This document shows positions 40,759 through 49,798 of a stretch of DNA of 64,000 nucleotides, piece by piece. The notes below the pieces were generated by a model. It ran no database searches, had not been told where the DNA came from, and saw only the letters and a list, made by a program, of their open reading frames with translations. How positions within the stretch are numbered: the stretch's first letter is position 1; the number at the start of each line of letters is the position of its first letter. The position numbers and the translations under genes were made by a program. This DNA comes from Chryseobacterium sp. JV274 (GTDB lineage: Bacteria > Bacteroidota > Bacteroidia > Flavobacteriales > Weeksellaceae): contig NZ_LR824569.1 of the NCBI RefSeq assembly GCF_903969135.1, forward strand, positions 4,299,001-4,363,000. Direction: 5' to 3'.

Positions 40759-41381
40759 ATGAAAAAAATAATTCTATTATCCTTACTTTTCTTTATTAAC
40801 TGCAAAGAGGATAATGCAAAAGCTATTGATAGTATAGAATAACAATATGAAACATTATACTTTGATGATGATAATGTTGGGGACAAAGCGGAAGTTAGGG
40901 CGAAACAAAATGCAGAACTCTCAAGTTTTATTTTATCCATCTATTTATCTTCTTTGAACAAAACGGTTGAAATCCCCATTATAAATAATAGTATTCTATA
41001 TAACAATGCTGAATCAGATTATTATTTAAGTGATCCTATTATTAAAAATAAAATCATTATCATTCGAGTAGATTATGCCGATCAAATTACAAAACCAAAT
41101 ATTTCCGGAGAAAGAATCTGATTGAAAAAATAAAATTTAGGTTTGATCCTAAAAACAAAAAAATACAAGTTATTGGGTATGATCTAAGTTATACAAAAGC
41201 TCAAAAGAATTATTCAAAATCATTTAATTTTATTACAGGTAAGTTTTATTCTTCATCATACTTTGATGGTAAAAAAGAAGAGACATCTGGTTGGGCTTCA
41301 GAACTTCAAAACATATATATAGAAAATTGGAATAGTGATTTTATCGGTAAACTTTTACTATATGGAAATGAAATTGAATAA
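40759..41381 (+). pseudogene. Broken lipoprotein gene
   Basis: The ATG at 40759 directly follows the previous stop and begins a lipoprotein signal (MKKIILLSLLFFINCKED, Cys15). The frame is broken twice: an in-frame TAA at 40840-40842 and a frameshift close to 41110-41120. Between them the frame reads sensibly (NVGDKAEVRAKQNAELSSF, VEIPIINNSILYNN), and after the shift it continues (KNLIEKIKFRFDPKNKKIQV) to the TAA at 41379-41381. Reconstructed length is about 207 codons, like the intact neighbours. Confidence 0.75.
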
Positions 41382-41402
41382 AATTTTATAAAAAAAAGGA
41401 CA

Positions 41403-42062
41403 ATGATGAAACCCTTTTTAATTTTATTACTTCTTATTTTTTTCTTTTACGACTGTAAAGGTCAAAAAGAGAAAAATGATAACATAAATTTTCTAGATAC
41501 AAAATACCAAACAACTGGTTTTTTTATTCCAGATATCTCCAATCCTTATCCAACATACACTTATTCGGATAAAAAAATGGGTGTTTTCAGTGTTGACTTT
41601 ATTGGAAAAAAAGACATAGAACAATATTTCTGGAACCCCAACAATTCAAAAGGTTTTTTTTCAAAGTCCATCAATAAAGAAAATGATTCTCAAGATTCAA
41701 AATTGATAAAAAACTATATTAAAGAAAACGATTATTATATAGTTGCTTCTTATCTACCAAATAAATTCATCTCTTATACAGGAGGGAAAGATGGAGAATT
41801 TGAACCAAAGCAAAATGCAAAAACAACTTTCTATTTATATGAAAACAATAAATGGAAAAAAATAGGAGAAATAGAGCCTTCAAAGATTCCAGAAGATATT
41901 TTAGCATTTGAAACAAACCTTATTCAGAAAGAGCTTTTTAAAAATCTTAAAAGCAACTCATCAACTTATGATGGTACTCATTCTACTTCAGTAAAAACAG
42001 AGCCTACAACAACAGGTATGGCTTCTATTTCATATAAATTTGATATAAAAAAAATAATGTAA
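41403..42062 (+). CDS. Lipoprotein of unknown function, relative of the one at 39907
   Basis: A 219-aa lipoprotein; MMKPFLILLLLIFFFYDCKG gives Cys18. The export region closely resembles that of the gene at 39907, while the rest differs. The mature part contains GFFIPDISNPYPTYTYSDKKMG and a Ser/Thr-rich C-terminal tail (about residues 185-205). It is intact though flanked by broken genes on both sides. No family recognised; presumably an accessory immunity-like or orphan surface lipoprotein. Confidence 0.75.
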   Translation: MMKPFLILLLLIFFFYDCKGQKEKNDNINFLDTKYQTTGFFIPDISNPYPTYTYSDKKMGVFSVDFIGKKDIEQYFWNPNNSKGFFSKSINKENDSQDSKLIKNYIKENDYYIVASYLPNKFISYTGGKDGEFEPKQNAKTTFYLYENNKWKKIGEIEPSKIPEDILAFETNLIQKELFKNLKSNSSTYDGTHSTSVKTEPTTTGMASISYKFDIKKIM

Positions 42063-42112
42063 TCTTATCATTAAATACATATAAAGAGTCAAATCTTTGT
42101 GAAGGCAAATAG

Positions 42113-42272
42113 GTATCGAAAAAGGCAATCAATTAGAAATATATTATAATGGTGATCAATTAAATTGTGTAGGTATTGATCCGAAATTTATAATTAAAAA
42201 AGATAAAACTCAATTTTATATAAAAGGAGTTGGAGGAGAATCTACTAATAATGAATGGATATTGATGCAATA
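42113..42272 (+). pseudogene. Fragment of a degraded protein gene
   Basis: From about 42113 the frame GIEKGNQLEIYYNGDQLNCV continues through KFIIKKDKTQFYIKGVGGES to the TAA at 42270-42272. There is no start codon or export signal before it, so it looks like the 3' remnant of another gene in this array. Confidence 0.55.
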
Positions 42273-42301
42273 AGTCAATTTTTACCCTATTTATAAACCA
42301 A

Positions 42302-42509
42302 ATGATGAAAAAAAAATTGATTTTAGTTATTCGCACTTCTCCCATACTCTTGTAAACAGTCTAAAGAAGAAAAACAAACGAATGATGAAATTCATTCGGA
42401 AAATATTGCCAGTAATTTATTTAAAGGTAAATGGCATCTCATTAATAAAGAAAACAATAAATATTATTATTGCTTTCATATTTCAAAAAATTCTGGAGCA
42501 TCTGTTTAA
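42302..42509 (+). pseudogene. Truncated, frameshifted lipoprotein gene
   Basis: Translation from the ATGs at 42302 and 42305 gives MMKKKLILVI and then hits a stop. In the +1 frame the lipobox LFALLPYSCKQSKEEKQ and a short mature part (NLFKGKWHLINKENNKYYY) continue to the TAA at 42507-42509. A one-base indel near 42325-42332 explains both halves. The mature part is short, so the 3' end also seems lost. Confidence 0.65.
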
Positions 42510-42631
42510 ACTCTTTCTAAAAATTTTAAACAGGTCTAAAAAATAAAATAAACCTATCTTTGCAGCATTGAAAATAATGTTAAAGAGAAAGAGAAAATCA
42601 TCTCTTCAATGATTTAAAACAAGATTGGTTT

Positions 42632-43666
42632 TTGGAAAAAAATAAAACAGCCTCAGAATTTCTATACGTTGGCAACAAAATCCTGGAATGGTATAGAAAT
42701 AATGCAAGAGATTTACCTTTCAGACAGACAAAGGATCCGTATAAAATCTGGATCTGTGAAATCGTATTTCAGCAGACAAGGATCAATCAGGGATTGAATC
42801 ATTATAATAATTTCATTAAAAGATTTCCCGATGTAAAAACGTTGGCGCAAGCTGAGGAAAATGAAGTTTTATTATATTGGAAAGGATTGGGCTATTATTC
42901 AAGGGCCATCAATATTCATAAAGCTGCCCAACAGATCATGGATGATTACCAGGGTGTCTTTCCTCATCAATATGAAGAAATTCTAAAATTAAAAGGAGTA
43001 GGGAAATATACCGCTGCAGCTGTGTCAAGTATCTGTTTCTGTGGAAAAATGCCTGCTGTTGACGGGAATTTCTACCGTGTTCTGAGCCGCCTTTTTGCTG
43101 ATGATTTTGATATTTCGAATTCCAGAGCTTTTACCTATTTCTCTGAGCTGGCTGCTTTGGTGATGCCGGAAAATGTTGGGGACTTTAATCAGGCGATGAT
43201 GGATATAGGTTCAGAGATCTGTAAACCCAAAAATCCACTTTGTGGAGAATGTCCCATCAATGAAGACTGTCTGGCATTTTCTATGCAAAAGACTTCAGAT
43301 TATCCTGTAAAAACAAAAAAAATAAAAGCCGAAGATCTTGCTTTGACTTATTATTTTGTCCACAGAAACAGCCAATTTTTGATCCGTCAGAGAACAGACG
43401 ATTTCATATGGAAAAAGTTATTTGAGTTTCCTGCAGCTATTTCATCGGATATGGAATCATTTATTACAGGTTCAAAAACGGTTGCTCATAAACTTACTCA
43501 TAAGAATTTAAGTATTGAAATATTGAATGTTGAGGTCACTTCACAAAAGATATGGAATGATTTTATAGCTGAAAATCAATACCTGATTACAGATGTTGAA
43601 GGCTCTCACGGAAAATCATTTCCCAAGCCTTTGGAAAATTACATTCAAAACTCTCTGAAAGACTGA
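42632..43666 (+). CDS. mutY: A/G-specific adenine glycosylase
   Basis: A 344-aa repair enzyme that removes adenine mispaired with 8-oxoguanine. The start is a TTG, because an upstream stop leaves no ATG before MEKNKTASEF. The helix-hairpin-helix LKGVGKYTAAAV near residue 117-128 is followed by the catalytic Asp in AVDGNFYRVLSRL. The iron-sulfur ligands are C-x6-C-x2-C-x5-C in ICKPKNPLCGECPINEDC (about 191-210). The C-terminal Nudix-like domain (about 230-344) senses 8-oxoG. A TATCTTTG box at 42555-42562 may be part of its promoter; an 11-codon uORF (42577-42612) lies in the leader. gldD follows after 44 bp. Confidence 0.97.
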   Translation: MEKNKTASEFLYVGNKILEWYRNNARDLPFRQTKDPYKIWICEIVFQQTRINQGLNHYNNFIKRFPDVKTLAQAEENEVLLYWKGLGYYSRAINIHKAAQQIMDDYQGVFPHQYEEILKLKGVGKYTAAAVSSICFCGKMPAVDGNFYRVLSRLFADDFDISNSRAFTYFSELAALVMPENVGDFNQAMMDIGSEICKPKNPLCGECPINEDCLAFSMQKTSDYPVKTKKIKAEDLALTYYFVHRNSQFLIRQRTDDFIWKKLFEFPAAISSDMESFITGSKTVAHKLTHKNLSIEILNVEVTSQKIWNDFIAENQYLITDVEGSHGKSFPKPLENYIQNSLKD

Positions 43667-43698
43667 AATTTGTCTTCCGAAATCTGAAATCTAATTTG

Positions 43699-43706
43699 TA
43701 CTTTTG
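43699..43706 (+). promoter_or_regulatory. -7 box directly before gldD
   Basis: TACTTTTG, matching TAnnTTTG, ends 4 nt before the gldD ATG at 43711. The nearest TTG (43670-43672) is 26 bp away, slightly too far. If used, the mRNA is leaderless. Confidence 0.45.
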
Positions 43707-43710
43707 CAAA

Positions 43711-44268
43711 ATGATTAAAAAAGTCATTTTTATTTTTGTATCACTGCTTTTAATTTCATGTGGAAAAGACCCTTCACCCAAACCTTATGGAGAACTGCGT
43801 CTTGAATATCCAACACCGAAATACCAAAAGTTTGAAAACGATTGTGCCTATACCTTTGAGTACTCGGACTTTGCTACTATTGCTCCTGCTAAAAAACCTT
43901 GCTGGTTCTATGTGAACTATCCTAAAATGAAGGCAAAGCTTTTCGTTACCTATTACCCGATACAAAATGACTTTGCAGACCATATCAAAGAAGCTGAAAA
44001 AATGGTATATGAGCATACCATCAAAGCCAGTTCTATAGATACGAAATCCTTTGAATACCCTGAAAAAAAAGTATACGGGAACTTCTATGAGCTGAAAGGG
44101 CAGAGTGCTTCCAACCTTCAGTTTTACATTACAGACAGTACGAAACACTTCGTTACTGCTTACTTATACTTTAATACGAGACCGAAACCGGATTCTCTTG
44201 CACCTGCAGTGAACTATATCAAAAACGATATGAAACACATGCTGGACTCTTTTGAATGGAAAAAATAA
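43711..44268 (+). CDS. gldD: Gliding motility lipoprotein GldD
   Basis: From the ATG at 43711 the product is 185 aa with a lipoprotein signal MIKKVIFIFVSLLLISCGKD (Cys17); the in-frame TTG or ATG-like start at 43696 adds five residues in front of a good signal and is unlikely. The mature sequence (PSPKPYGELRLEYPTPKYQ, AYTFEYSDFATIAP, PCWFYVNYPKMKAKLFVTYYPI) is that of GldD, needed for gliding and type IX secretion in Flavobacteriia. The mutY-gldD neighbourhood is the usual one. Non-gliding Chryseobacterium species keep gldD, so presence does not prove motility. Confidence 0.93.
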   Translation: MIKKVIFIFVSLLLISCGKDPSPKPYGELRLEYPTPKYQKFENDCAYTFEYSDFATIAPAKKPCWFYVNYPKMKAKLFVTYYPIQNDFADHIKEAEKMVYEHTIKASSIDTKSFEYPEKKVYGNFYELKGQSASNLQFYITDSTKHFVTAYLYFNTRPKPDSLAPAVNYIKNDMKHMLDSFEWKK

Positions 44269-44295
44269 TTACTTTTAATATACATTGAAAAATAT

Positions 44296-45219
44296 ATGAA
44301 ACTTTTAGTTGTAGGAAGTGTTGCATTTGATGCAATTGAAACACCATTTGGTAAAACGGATAAAATTTTAGGAGGTGCAGCCACTTATATCGGAATCACT
44401 TCATCAATTTTAGGCGTTAAATCCGGAATTGTTTCTGTAGTAGGAGGAGACTTTCCACAAGAACATCTTGATATGTTCACAGACAGAGATATAAATATCG
44501 AAGGAATTGAAATCGTAAAAGAAGGAAAAACATTCTTCTGGTCTGGAAAATACCACAATGATCTGAACACAAGAGATACTTTGGCTACAGAAGTAAATGT
44601 GCTGGAGAATTTTGATCCGAAAATCCCGGATTCAATGCAGGATGCCGAAATTTTGTTACTTGGAAACCTACACCCTGGAGTTCAGTTATCAGTACTTGAA
44701 AAAATGAACAACCGTCCGAAATTGGTTATCCTTGATACCATGAACTTCTGGATGGATTCTGCATGGGATATCTTAATGGATATGATTGCGAAAACAGACG
44801 TAATTACTATTAATGATGAAGAAGCAAGACAGCTTTCTGGAGAATATTCTTTAGTAAAAGCAGCTAAAAAGATTCATACAATGGGACCTGAGTATGTGAT
44901 CATCAAAAAAGGAGAGCACGGAGCTTTACTTTTCCATGACAATAAAGTATTTGCTATCCCGGCACTTCCGTTAGAAGATGTTTTCGATCCAACAGGAGCT
45001 GGAGATACTTTCGCAGGAGGTTTTGCAGCTTATCTTGCTAAAAAAGAGAAAATAGATTTCGAAACAATGAAATCGGCTCTTATCGTAGGATCTGCTATGG
45101 CTTCATTCACTGTAGAGAAGTTCGGAACAGAAAGAATAGAGGAAGTAAGCGAGGCAGATATGTTCAGCAGATTGAGACAATTCAAAGAATTAACGACTTT
45201 TGATGTTGAACTGCAGTAA
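44296..45219 (+). CDS. PfkB-family carbohydrate kinase
   Basis: A 307-aa cytoplasmic kinase of the ribokinase superfamily. The start VVGSVAFDAIETPFGKTDKILGGAATYIGI has the PfkB signature 1 Gly-rich pattern, and the C-terminal signature DPTGAGDTFAGGFAAYL (about residues 235-251) includes the catalytic Asp and anion hole. These enzymes phosphorylate sugars or nucleosides with ATP. The substrate cannot be read; the family member conserved in Flavobacteriia is annotated simply as sugar kinase. Located 27 bp after gldD, perhaps cotranscribed. Confidence 0.93.
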   Translation: MKLLVVGSVAFDAIETPFGKTDKILGGAATYIGITSSILGVKSGIVSVVGGDFPQEHLDMFTDRDINIEGIEIVKEGKTFFWSGKYHNDLNTRDTLATEVNVLENFDPKIPDSMQDAEILLLGNLHPGVQLSVLEKMNNRPKLVILDTMNFWMDSAWDILMDMIAKTDVITINDEEARQLSGEYSLVKAAKKIHTMGPEYVIIKKGEHGALLFHDNKVFAIPALPLEDVFDPTGAGDTFAGGFAAYLAKKEKIDFETMKSALIVGSAMASFTVEKFGTERIEEVSEADMFSRLRQFKELTTFDVELQ

Positions 45220-45253
45220 ATAAGTCTTTTTAAGAAATATTTATAATAAAAAA

Positions 45254-45285
45254 TTGAGTGAAATTCGTTAAGAATTCTAAATTTG
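45254..45285 (+). promoter_or_regulatory. Promoter of the SurA-like gene
   Basis: TTG 45254-45256 and TAAATTTG 45278-45285 with a 21-bp spacer; leader to the ATG at 45306 about 17 nt. Confidence 0.7.
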
Positions 45286-45305
45286 CAACTTGTTAAAATA
45301 GTAAA

Positions 45306-46673
45306 ATGACAAATAAACTAAAAATCACTTTTCTTCTTGGGATTTTCATCATGATATTCTCTTCAAATATGATGAATGCCCAGCTAAAACAAGGAGATTT
45401 GGTGGATGGTATTGCAGCTGTTATCGGAGATGAGATTGTTTTGGAATCTGATGTTCTTGAGCAAATGAATTATGGGAAACAGCAGGGAGCTGCCAACACA
45501 GACAAATGTGAGTTCCTGGAAAACCTTATCAGCAACAAGCTTCTTGTATATGAAGCAAAAAAAGATACCTTAATTGAAAACCGTTCTGCAGCAATCAAAG
45601 AACAGGCTAATGCAAAATACCGTCAGTTGCTTTCTCAATTTCCGGATGAAAAAACTTTGCTTACCGCTTATAAGTTCAGAAATGCTTATGAAATGAAAAA
45701 TGCTATCGAAAAGATAGATACTGACCAGTATTACGGACAGGCAAAATACCAGAGAGTTACTGAGAAGGCTGACGTAACTCCAAATGAGGTAACTGACTTT
45801 TATAATATGTATAAAACACAGCTGCCACAGATAAAAGATGAAGTTACTTTAGCTCAGATTATGATCTATCCTACATTAACGGAAGCACACAAACAAGACC
45901 TTATCAACAGATTGAAAAAAATCAAGCAGGATATTCTTGGAGGAGAAACTTTTGAGAGCCAGGCCAGAATTTATTCTGAAGATGAAGGATCAGCTGCTAA
46001 CGGAGGATTATATAAAAATATCAATAAAGGGCAGATGGTGAAGCCATTCGAGGCTGCTGCACTGAACCTTCAGGAAAATGATATCTCAGATCCTATTGAA
46101 TCAGAATTCGGATTCCACATTATCCAGTTGCTGAAAAGATCAGGTAAAGTGTATGATGCAAGACATATCTTGCTAAAAGGAGTACCTACTGATGATGAAC
46201 TTAAAACTGCAAAAGCAAAACTAGACAGTATCAGAGGTCTTATCGTGAGTGGTAAAATGACATTTAAAGATGCTGCTTTTAAATTCTCAGATGATAAAAG
46301 AACAAAATTCAACGCAGGGATAATTCCTGGAGCAGATGGTTCTGATAAAATTGAGAGAGAAAGTATTCCGGGAACAATCAGCTACGAATTAGCAGGATTG
46401 AACAAAGGAGATATCACTACAGCTTTTGAAGATGAAGAAAACAAGAGAAAGGAAATCAAAATCATCAAAGTGGAAGATGTGATTCCTTCTCACCAGATTA
46501 CACTGGAAACAGATTTCAGCAGAATCAAGCAGATGGCGCTGAATAAAAAGAAAAGTGAAATGGTTGAAAAGTTTGTCAACTCTAAGTTACCGACAACTTT
46601 TATCTCTATTGACGGACGTTACGACAGTTGTAGCTTTAAGTCAAACTGGAAGAAACAATCCATGACAAAATAA
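45306..46673 (+). CDS. SurA-like periplasmic peptidyl-prolyl isomerase
   Basis: A 455-aa secreted foldase. It has a signal peptide (residues 1-25), a SurA_N-type helical chaperone region opening with VDGIAAVIGDEIVLESDVLEQM, and two PpiC/parvulin domains (about 180-285 with SEDEGSAANGGLYKNINKGQMVKPFEAAAL, and 285-385 with ARHILLKG and KFSDDKRTKFNAGII). The C-terminus carries a helix and a short Cys-containing tail. Such proteins escort outer-membrane proteins through the periplasm. Good promoter and a strong terminator make it a single gene. Confidence 0.92.
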   Translation: MTNKLKITFLLGIFIMIFSSNMMNAQLKQGDLVDGIAAVIGDEIVLESDVLEQMNYGKQQGAANTDKCEFLENLISNKLLVYEAKKDTLIENRSAAIKEQANAKYRQLLSQFPDEKTLLTAYKFRNAYEMKNAIEKIDTDQYYGQAKYQRVTEKADVTPNEVTDFYNMYKTQLPQIKDEVTLAQIMIYPTLTEAHKQDLINRLKKIKQDILGGETFESQARIYSEDEGSAANGGLYKNINKGQMVKPFEAAALNLQENDISDPIESEFGFHIIQLLKRSGKVYDARHILLKGVPTDDELKTAKAKLDSIRGLIVSGKMTFKDAAFKFSDDKRTKFNAGIIPGADGSDKIERESIPGTISYELAGLNKGDITTAFEDEENKRKEIKIIKVEDVIPSHQITLETDFSRIKQMALNKKKSEMVEKFVNSKLPTTFISIDGRYDSCSFKSNWKKQSMTK

Positions 46674-46678
46674 AATCA

Positions 46679-46703
46679 AAACCTTCAGAACTTCTGAAGG
46701 TTT
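46679..46703 (+). terminator. Terminator of the SurA-like gene
   Basis: An 11-bp stem (AAACCTTCAGA, 46679-46689, with 46693-46703) and ACT loop followed by a T run. Confidence 0.88.
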
Positions 46704-46734
46704 TTTTTATTAATATATTTATAAAAATAAGAGT

Positions 46735-47232
46735 ATGGATTATACTTTTTATCTTAGAAAATTTCAATTGGCAACATCCGGAATTCCTGAAGAAATACTC
46801 TGTAATAATGGGTTGAAATTGTCTGTTGATATAGTTTTGGAATCTGTTGCACTTAAAGTCTACAATCCGGAATGGAATGGGGACCCTCAGTCACCTTTGG
46901 ATGCCGAGGGGCGGATTTTCTTTTCTGTTTGGTTAAATGATGAAACGATTCGTGAAAAAAAGATCTATTATAACATCCATGCCCTAAAACTAAGAACATT
47001 GAAAGCCTACAAAATATCCAGCAGAGATTTTGCTCAGAATTTCAGGAAAGAGTTTTTAGAATACCAGAAAGAATGGCCTAATGTGAGTGTAAATTATGGC
47101 CCTCTGACATTAATGCAAGGTTGGGTAGAGCTACAAGAAGATAGTATAGAGAAAGATATATGTGAGCTTGCTCAGCTTTTTTTGAAAATAACTCCAGTTA
47201 TTGACCGCATTTTGGAACTTTATAAAAGATGA
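46735..47232 (+). CDS. Unrecognised cytoplasmic protein
   Basis: A 165-aa protein without signal peptide or membrane segment. The first half is predicted beta (YTFYLRKFQLATSGIPEEI, RIFFSVWLND), the second half helical with a conserved-looking YGPLTLMQGWVELQEDS turn. Codon use is normal and the frame is free of stops, so it is a real gene. The mix of beta half and helix, single-copy setting and size recall immunity-like or MTH538-type small proteins, but I know no family. Its own terminator-separated position means it is not in an operon with the SurA-like gene. Confidence 0.72.
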   Translation: MDYTFYLRKFQLATSGIPEEILCNNGLKLSVDIVLESVALKVYNPEWNGDPQSPLDAEGRIFFSVWLNDETIREKKIYYNIHALKLRTLKAYKISSRDFAQNFRKEFLEYQKEWPNVSVNYGPLTLMQGWVELQEDSIEKDICELAQLFLKITPVIDRILELYKR

Positions 47233-47303
47233 TAATATGAGTTTTCTGTATATTTTTAGCGAACAGAAGACCCTTGGAATCGTTGTTTTTAGTATTTTTA
47301 CGC

Positions 47304-48293
47304 ATGAGCAATTTTATAGATTTTAACGCTGCAAAAAAACTTCATGATATGGAGGCTTCCCAAAATAGAATTTCACACCTTTTTAATATTAAATATCCCA
47401 TTATCCAGGCAGGTATGATCTGGCATTCCGGATGGAGACTCGCTTCTGCGGTTTCCAATTGTGGAGGATTGGGCTTAATTGGAGCAGGAAGTATGTATCC
47501 TGACATCCTGAGAGAAAATATCCAGAAATGCAAACAGGCTACAGATAAACCTTTCGGGGTAAATGTACCAATGTTATATCCTAATATTGAAGAGATCATT
47601 CAGATCATTCTTGAAGAAGGAGTCAAAATTGTATTCACATCAGCAGGTAACCCGAAGACTTATACAGAAACCCTGCAGAAAGAAGGAATAAAAGTAGCTC
47701 ACGTAGTTTCCTCCACCAAATTTGCTGTAAAGTGTGAAGATGCAGGAGTAGATGCTATCGTTGCAGAAGGTTTCGAAGCAGGAGGCCACAATGGAAGAGA
47801 TGAAACAACAACGTTCTGCCTTATTCCAAACGTTAAAAAACATATTTCTAAGCCGTTAATTGCTGCAGGAGGAATTGCTTTAGGGTCACAGATCAAAGCG
47901 GCAATGATTCTGGGGGCAGATGGTGTACAGATCGGATCCCGTTTTGCCGCTACTACAGAAGCCAGTGCTCATGAAAACTGGAAAAAGAAAATCACAGAAC
48001 TGCAGGAAGGAGATACCCATCTTACTTTGAAGGAACTGGCACCTGTAAGAATGGTTAAAAATAAATTTTTCAGTGAACTGGAAGGCATCTATCAGATCGG
48101 AAGAGATAAAGATGCATTAATTGCTTCATTAGGAAGAGCCAGAGCAAAACGCGGAATGTTTGAAGGAGATATGGAAGATGGAGAGTTGGAAATAGGTCAG
48201 GTTTCTGCCCTGATTGATGAAGTTCTCCCGGTGGAAACTGTTTTCAGTCACTTATTAAAAGAATTTGAAGAAACGAAAATGCCTGTATTTTAA
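47304..48293 (+). CDS. Nitronate monooxygenase-like FMN enzyme
   Basis: Started at the ATG at 47304, the product is 329 aa. An in-frame TTG at 47274 is more likely the -33 element of a weak promoter (TATTTTTA at 47293-47300). The NMO/2-nitropropane dioxygenase pattern is seen: KYPIIQAGMIWHSGWRLASAVSNCGGLGLIGAG near the start, ITKPFGVNVP-like TDKPFGVNVPMLYP, AEGFEAGGHNGRDETTT with the catalytic His, and GADGVQIGSRFAATTEASAH. The enzyme oxidises nitroalkanes with FMN; its physiological substrate in this phylum is not settled. Followed after 15 bp by an alpha/beta hydrolase gene. Confidence 0.9.
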   Translation: MSNFIDFNAAKKLHDMEASQNRISHLFNIKYPIIQAGMIWHSGWRLASAVSNCGGLGLIGAGSMYPDILRENIQKCKQATDKPFGVNVPMLYPNIEEIIQIILEEGVKIVFTSAGNPKTYTETLQKEGIKVAHVVSSTKFAVKCEDAGVDAIVAEGFEAGGHNGRDETTTFCLIPNVKKHISKPLIAAGGIALGSQIKAAMILGADGVQIGSRFAATTEASAHENWKKKITELQEGDTHLTLKELAPVRMVKNKFFSELEGIYQIGRDKDALIASLGRARAKRGMFEGDMEDGELEIGQVSALIDEVLPVETVFSHLLKEFEETKMPVF

Positions 48294-48308
48294 AATATAA
48301 TTGATTTA

Positions 48309-49079
48309 ATGGAAGGAAGAATAATTGATGTAAAGGGTAAAAAATTATATATAGAACACTATAATCCGTTTGAAGGCAGACCTACCATTGTTTTTCTGCA
48401 TGATTCACTCGGTTCAGTACAGCTTTGGAGAGACTTTCCAGCTAAATTATCTGAAGCTGCACAGTGCAATACTCTTGCTTACGACCGTTTAGGGTATGGA
48501 AAATCACATCCGATGCCTACTCATGAAAGACCGGTAAATTATATGGAGCTGGAAGCAGATCTCTTGAATGATTTATTGGTTGAAATGAATATTGATAACG
48601 CTATTCTTTTCGGGCACAGTGATGGAGGAACCATTGCTTTGATCACCGCTGCAAAATATCCGGAAAGAGTAAATGCCGTTGTTTGTGAAGCAGGACATAT
48701 ATTTGTGGAAGATGTAACGTTGAAAGGAGTTTATGATGCCTGGGAAGCCTACAAAACAATCAATCTTGCAGAACGTTTGCAGAAATATCACGGTGATAAA
48801 GTCGAAATGCTTTTCAGAGCATGGACAGAAACATGGACACGGGACGATTACAGAACCTGGAATATTGAACATCTCTTGAAGCATATCATTTGTCCATTGT
48901 TATTTATCCAGGGAGAAGCTGATGAATATGGCACATTGGATCAGGTAGAGAAAACTGTTACCCAGGTAAGTGGAATTGCTGAGAAATATATTATCCCAGC
49001 TACAGGGCATACACCACACAAAGAAGTTCCTGAACTAGTATTGGAAAGAGCAACAGAATTTATAAGTAAGTATTCTTAA
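48309..49079 (+). CDS. Alpha/beta hydrolase
   Basis: A 256-aa cytoplasmic hydrolase. The oxyanion segment IVFLHDSLGSVQLWRDFP is followed by the nucleophile elbow GHSDGG (Ser near residue 99), an acid in FIQGEADEYG and the catalytic His in PATGHTPH near residue 237. All three catalytic residues are present, so it should be an active esterase or related enzyme. It starts 15 bp after the nitronate monooxygenase-like gene, likely in one operon, and is followed by a terminator. Substrate unknown. Confidence 0.9.
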   Translation: MEGRIIDVKGKKLYIEHYNPFEGRPTIVFLHDSLGSVQLWRDFPAKLSEAAQCNTLAYDRLGYGKSHPMPTHERPVNYMELEADLLNDLLVEMNIDNAILFGHSDGGTIALITAAKYPERVNAVVCEAGHIFVEDVTLKGVYDAWEAYKTINLAERLQKYHGDKVEMLFRAWTETWTRDDYRTWNIEHLLKHIICPLLFIQGEADEYGTLDQVEKTVTQVSGIAEKYIIPATGHTPHKEVPELVLERATEFISKYS

Positions 49080-49107
49080 TCTGGAATTACGATAAACAAT
49101 ATGAATT

Positions 49108-49132
49108 AAGACACCTTTTTAACGGGTGTCTT
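49108..49132 (+). terminator. Terminator after the hydrolase gene
   Basis: AAGACACC (49108-49115) pairs with GGTGTCTT (49125-49132), then T run; it may also serve the convergent gene at 49154. Confidence 0.8.
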
Positions 49133-49153
49133 TTTATACTAAATGAATTCCGT

Positions 49154-49771
49154 TTACAGTAACTCCAGTTCAGCGGCAATGTTTTCCTTTGCCTGCACCT
49201 CATATTTTTCCTTAAAATACTCTGTTTTAAAGATACTTTCAAGTTCCAGAAAATGTCTGAGTACTTTTTTTCGTCCTGGCTTATAAAGAAAATCAGGGTA
49301 AATGGAATATTCTTTTCTGATATTTTGAGTATATTCCAAATAAGTTTTAAAATCTTTTCCCAACACAGAAAGATCAGCATCTAAAAGATAATTGGTATCC
49401 TTATGATCAGACTTCTGATGCGATTTTGTGGCAAGAATCTGCTGCGAAATGATAGTGATTTTGTCGTTATTTATATGAAGCTCACCAAGTCTTTTCTCAG
49501 CTCTAGCAGCACTTTTTTCCTCATTAGACTTGGAAGTGGCATCATAAATAATATCATGGTAGAATACTGAGAAAGCAATAGCTTTAAAATCTGAAATATT
49601 AACTTTCACCGCTTCAAGTTCATGAAACATATTTTCCAGATGAAAAAGATTGTGGTAATATCTGCCTTTTTCAGAATATCTGGTCTCAAGTTCGTTCCAC
49701 AGGCTGTTGATCAGCTGTTTGTTTTCGGTGAAAGGAGAACAAAGCGTTTCAAAATAATTTTTCAGATCCAT
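49154..49771 (-). CDS. HD-superfamily metal-dependent phosphohydrolase
   Basis: A 205-aa cytoplasmic protein. Metal-site candidates are H in YYHNLFHLENM (about residues 39-49), the HD pair in FYHDIIYDATSKSNEEKSA (about 70-88), H in ATKSHQKSDHKDT and D in LLDADLSVLG. This pattern is that of the predicted HD-fold hydrolase group COG4339, with no defined substrate. It lies 27 bp after the rhodanese gene on the same strand, so the two are probably cotranscribed. Confidence 0.85.
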   Translation of the reverse strand: MDLKNYFETLCSPFTENKQLINSLWNELETRYSEKGRYYHNLFHLENMFHELEAVKVNISDFKAIAFSVFYHDIIYDATSKSNEEKSAARAEKRLGELHINNDKITIISQQILATKSHQKSDHKDTNYLLDADLSVLGKDFKTYLEYTQNIRKEYSIYPDFLYKPGRKKVLRHFLELESIFKTEYFKEKYEVQAKENIAAELELL

Positions 49772-49798
49772 AGAAATAAGATATAAAAAAAGGAACTT

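Noticed and set aside
42577..42612. 11-codon uORF before mutY as a regulatory leader peptide
   Set aside because: No run of rare or identical codons and no alternative hairpins that would support attenuation.
47274..47303. TTG at 47274 as start of the nitronate monooxygenase gene
   Set aside because: The added ten residues do not resemble the family, and this TTG fits better as the -33 element of a promoter with TATTTTTA at 47293-47300.
49485..49497. A single TCACCAAGT word as in the LytTR operators
   Set aside because: It lies alone inside the HD-hydrolase coding region with no second repeat at 21 bp and no promoter geometry.
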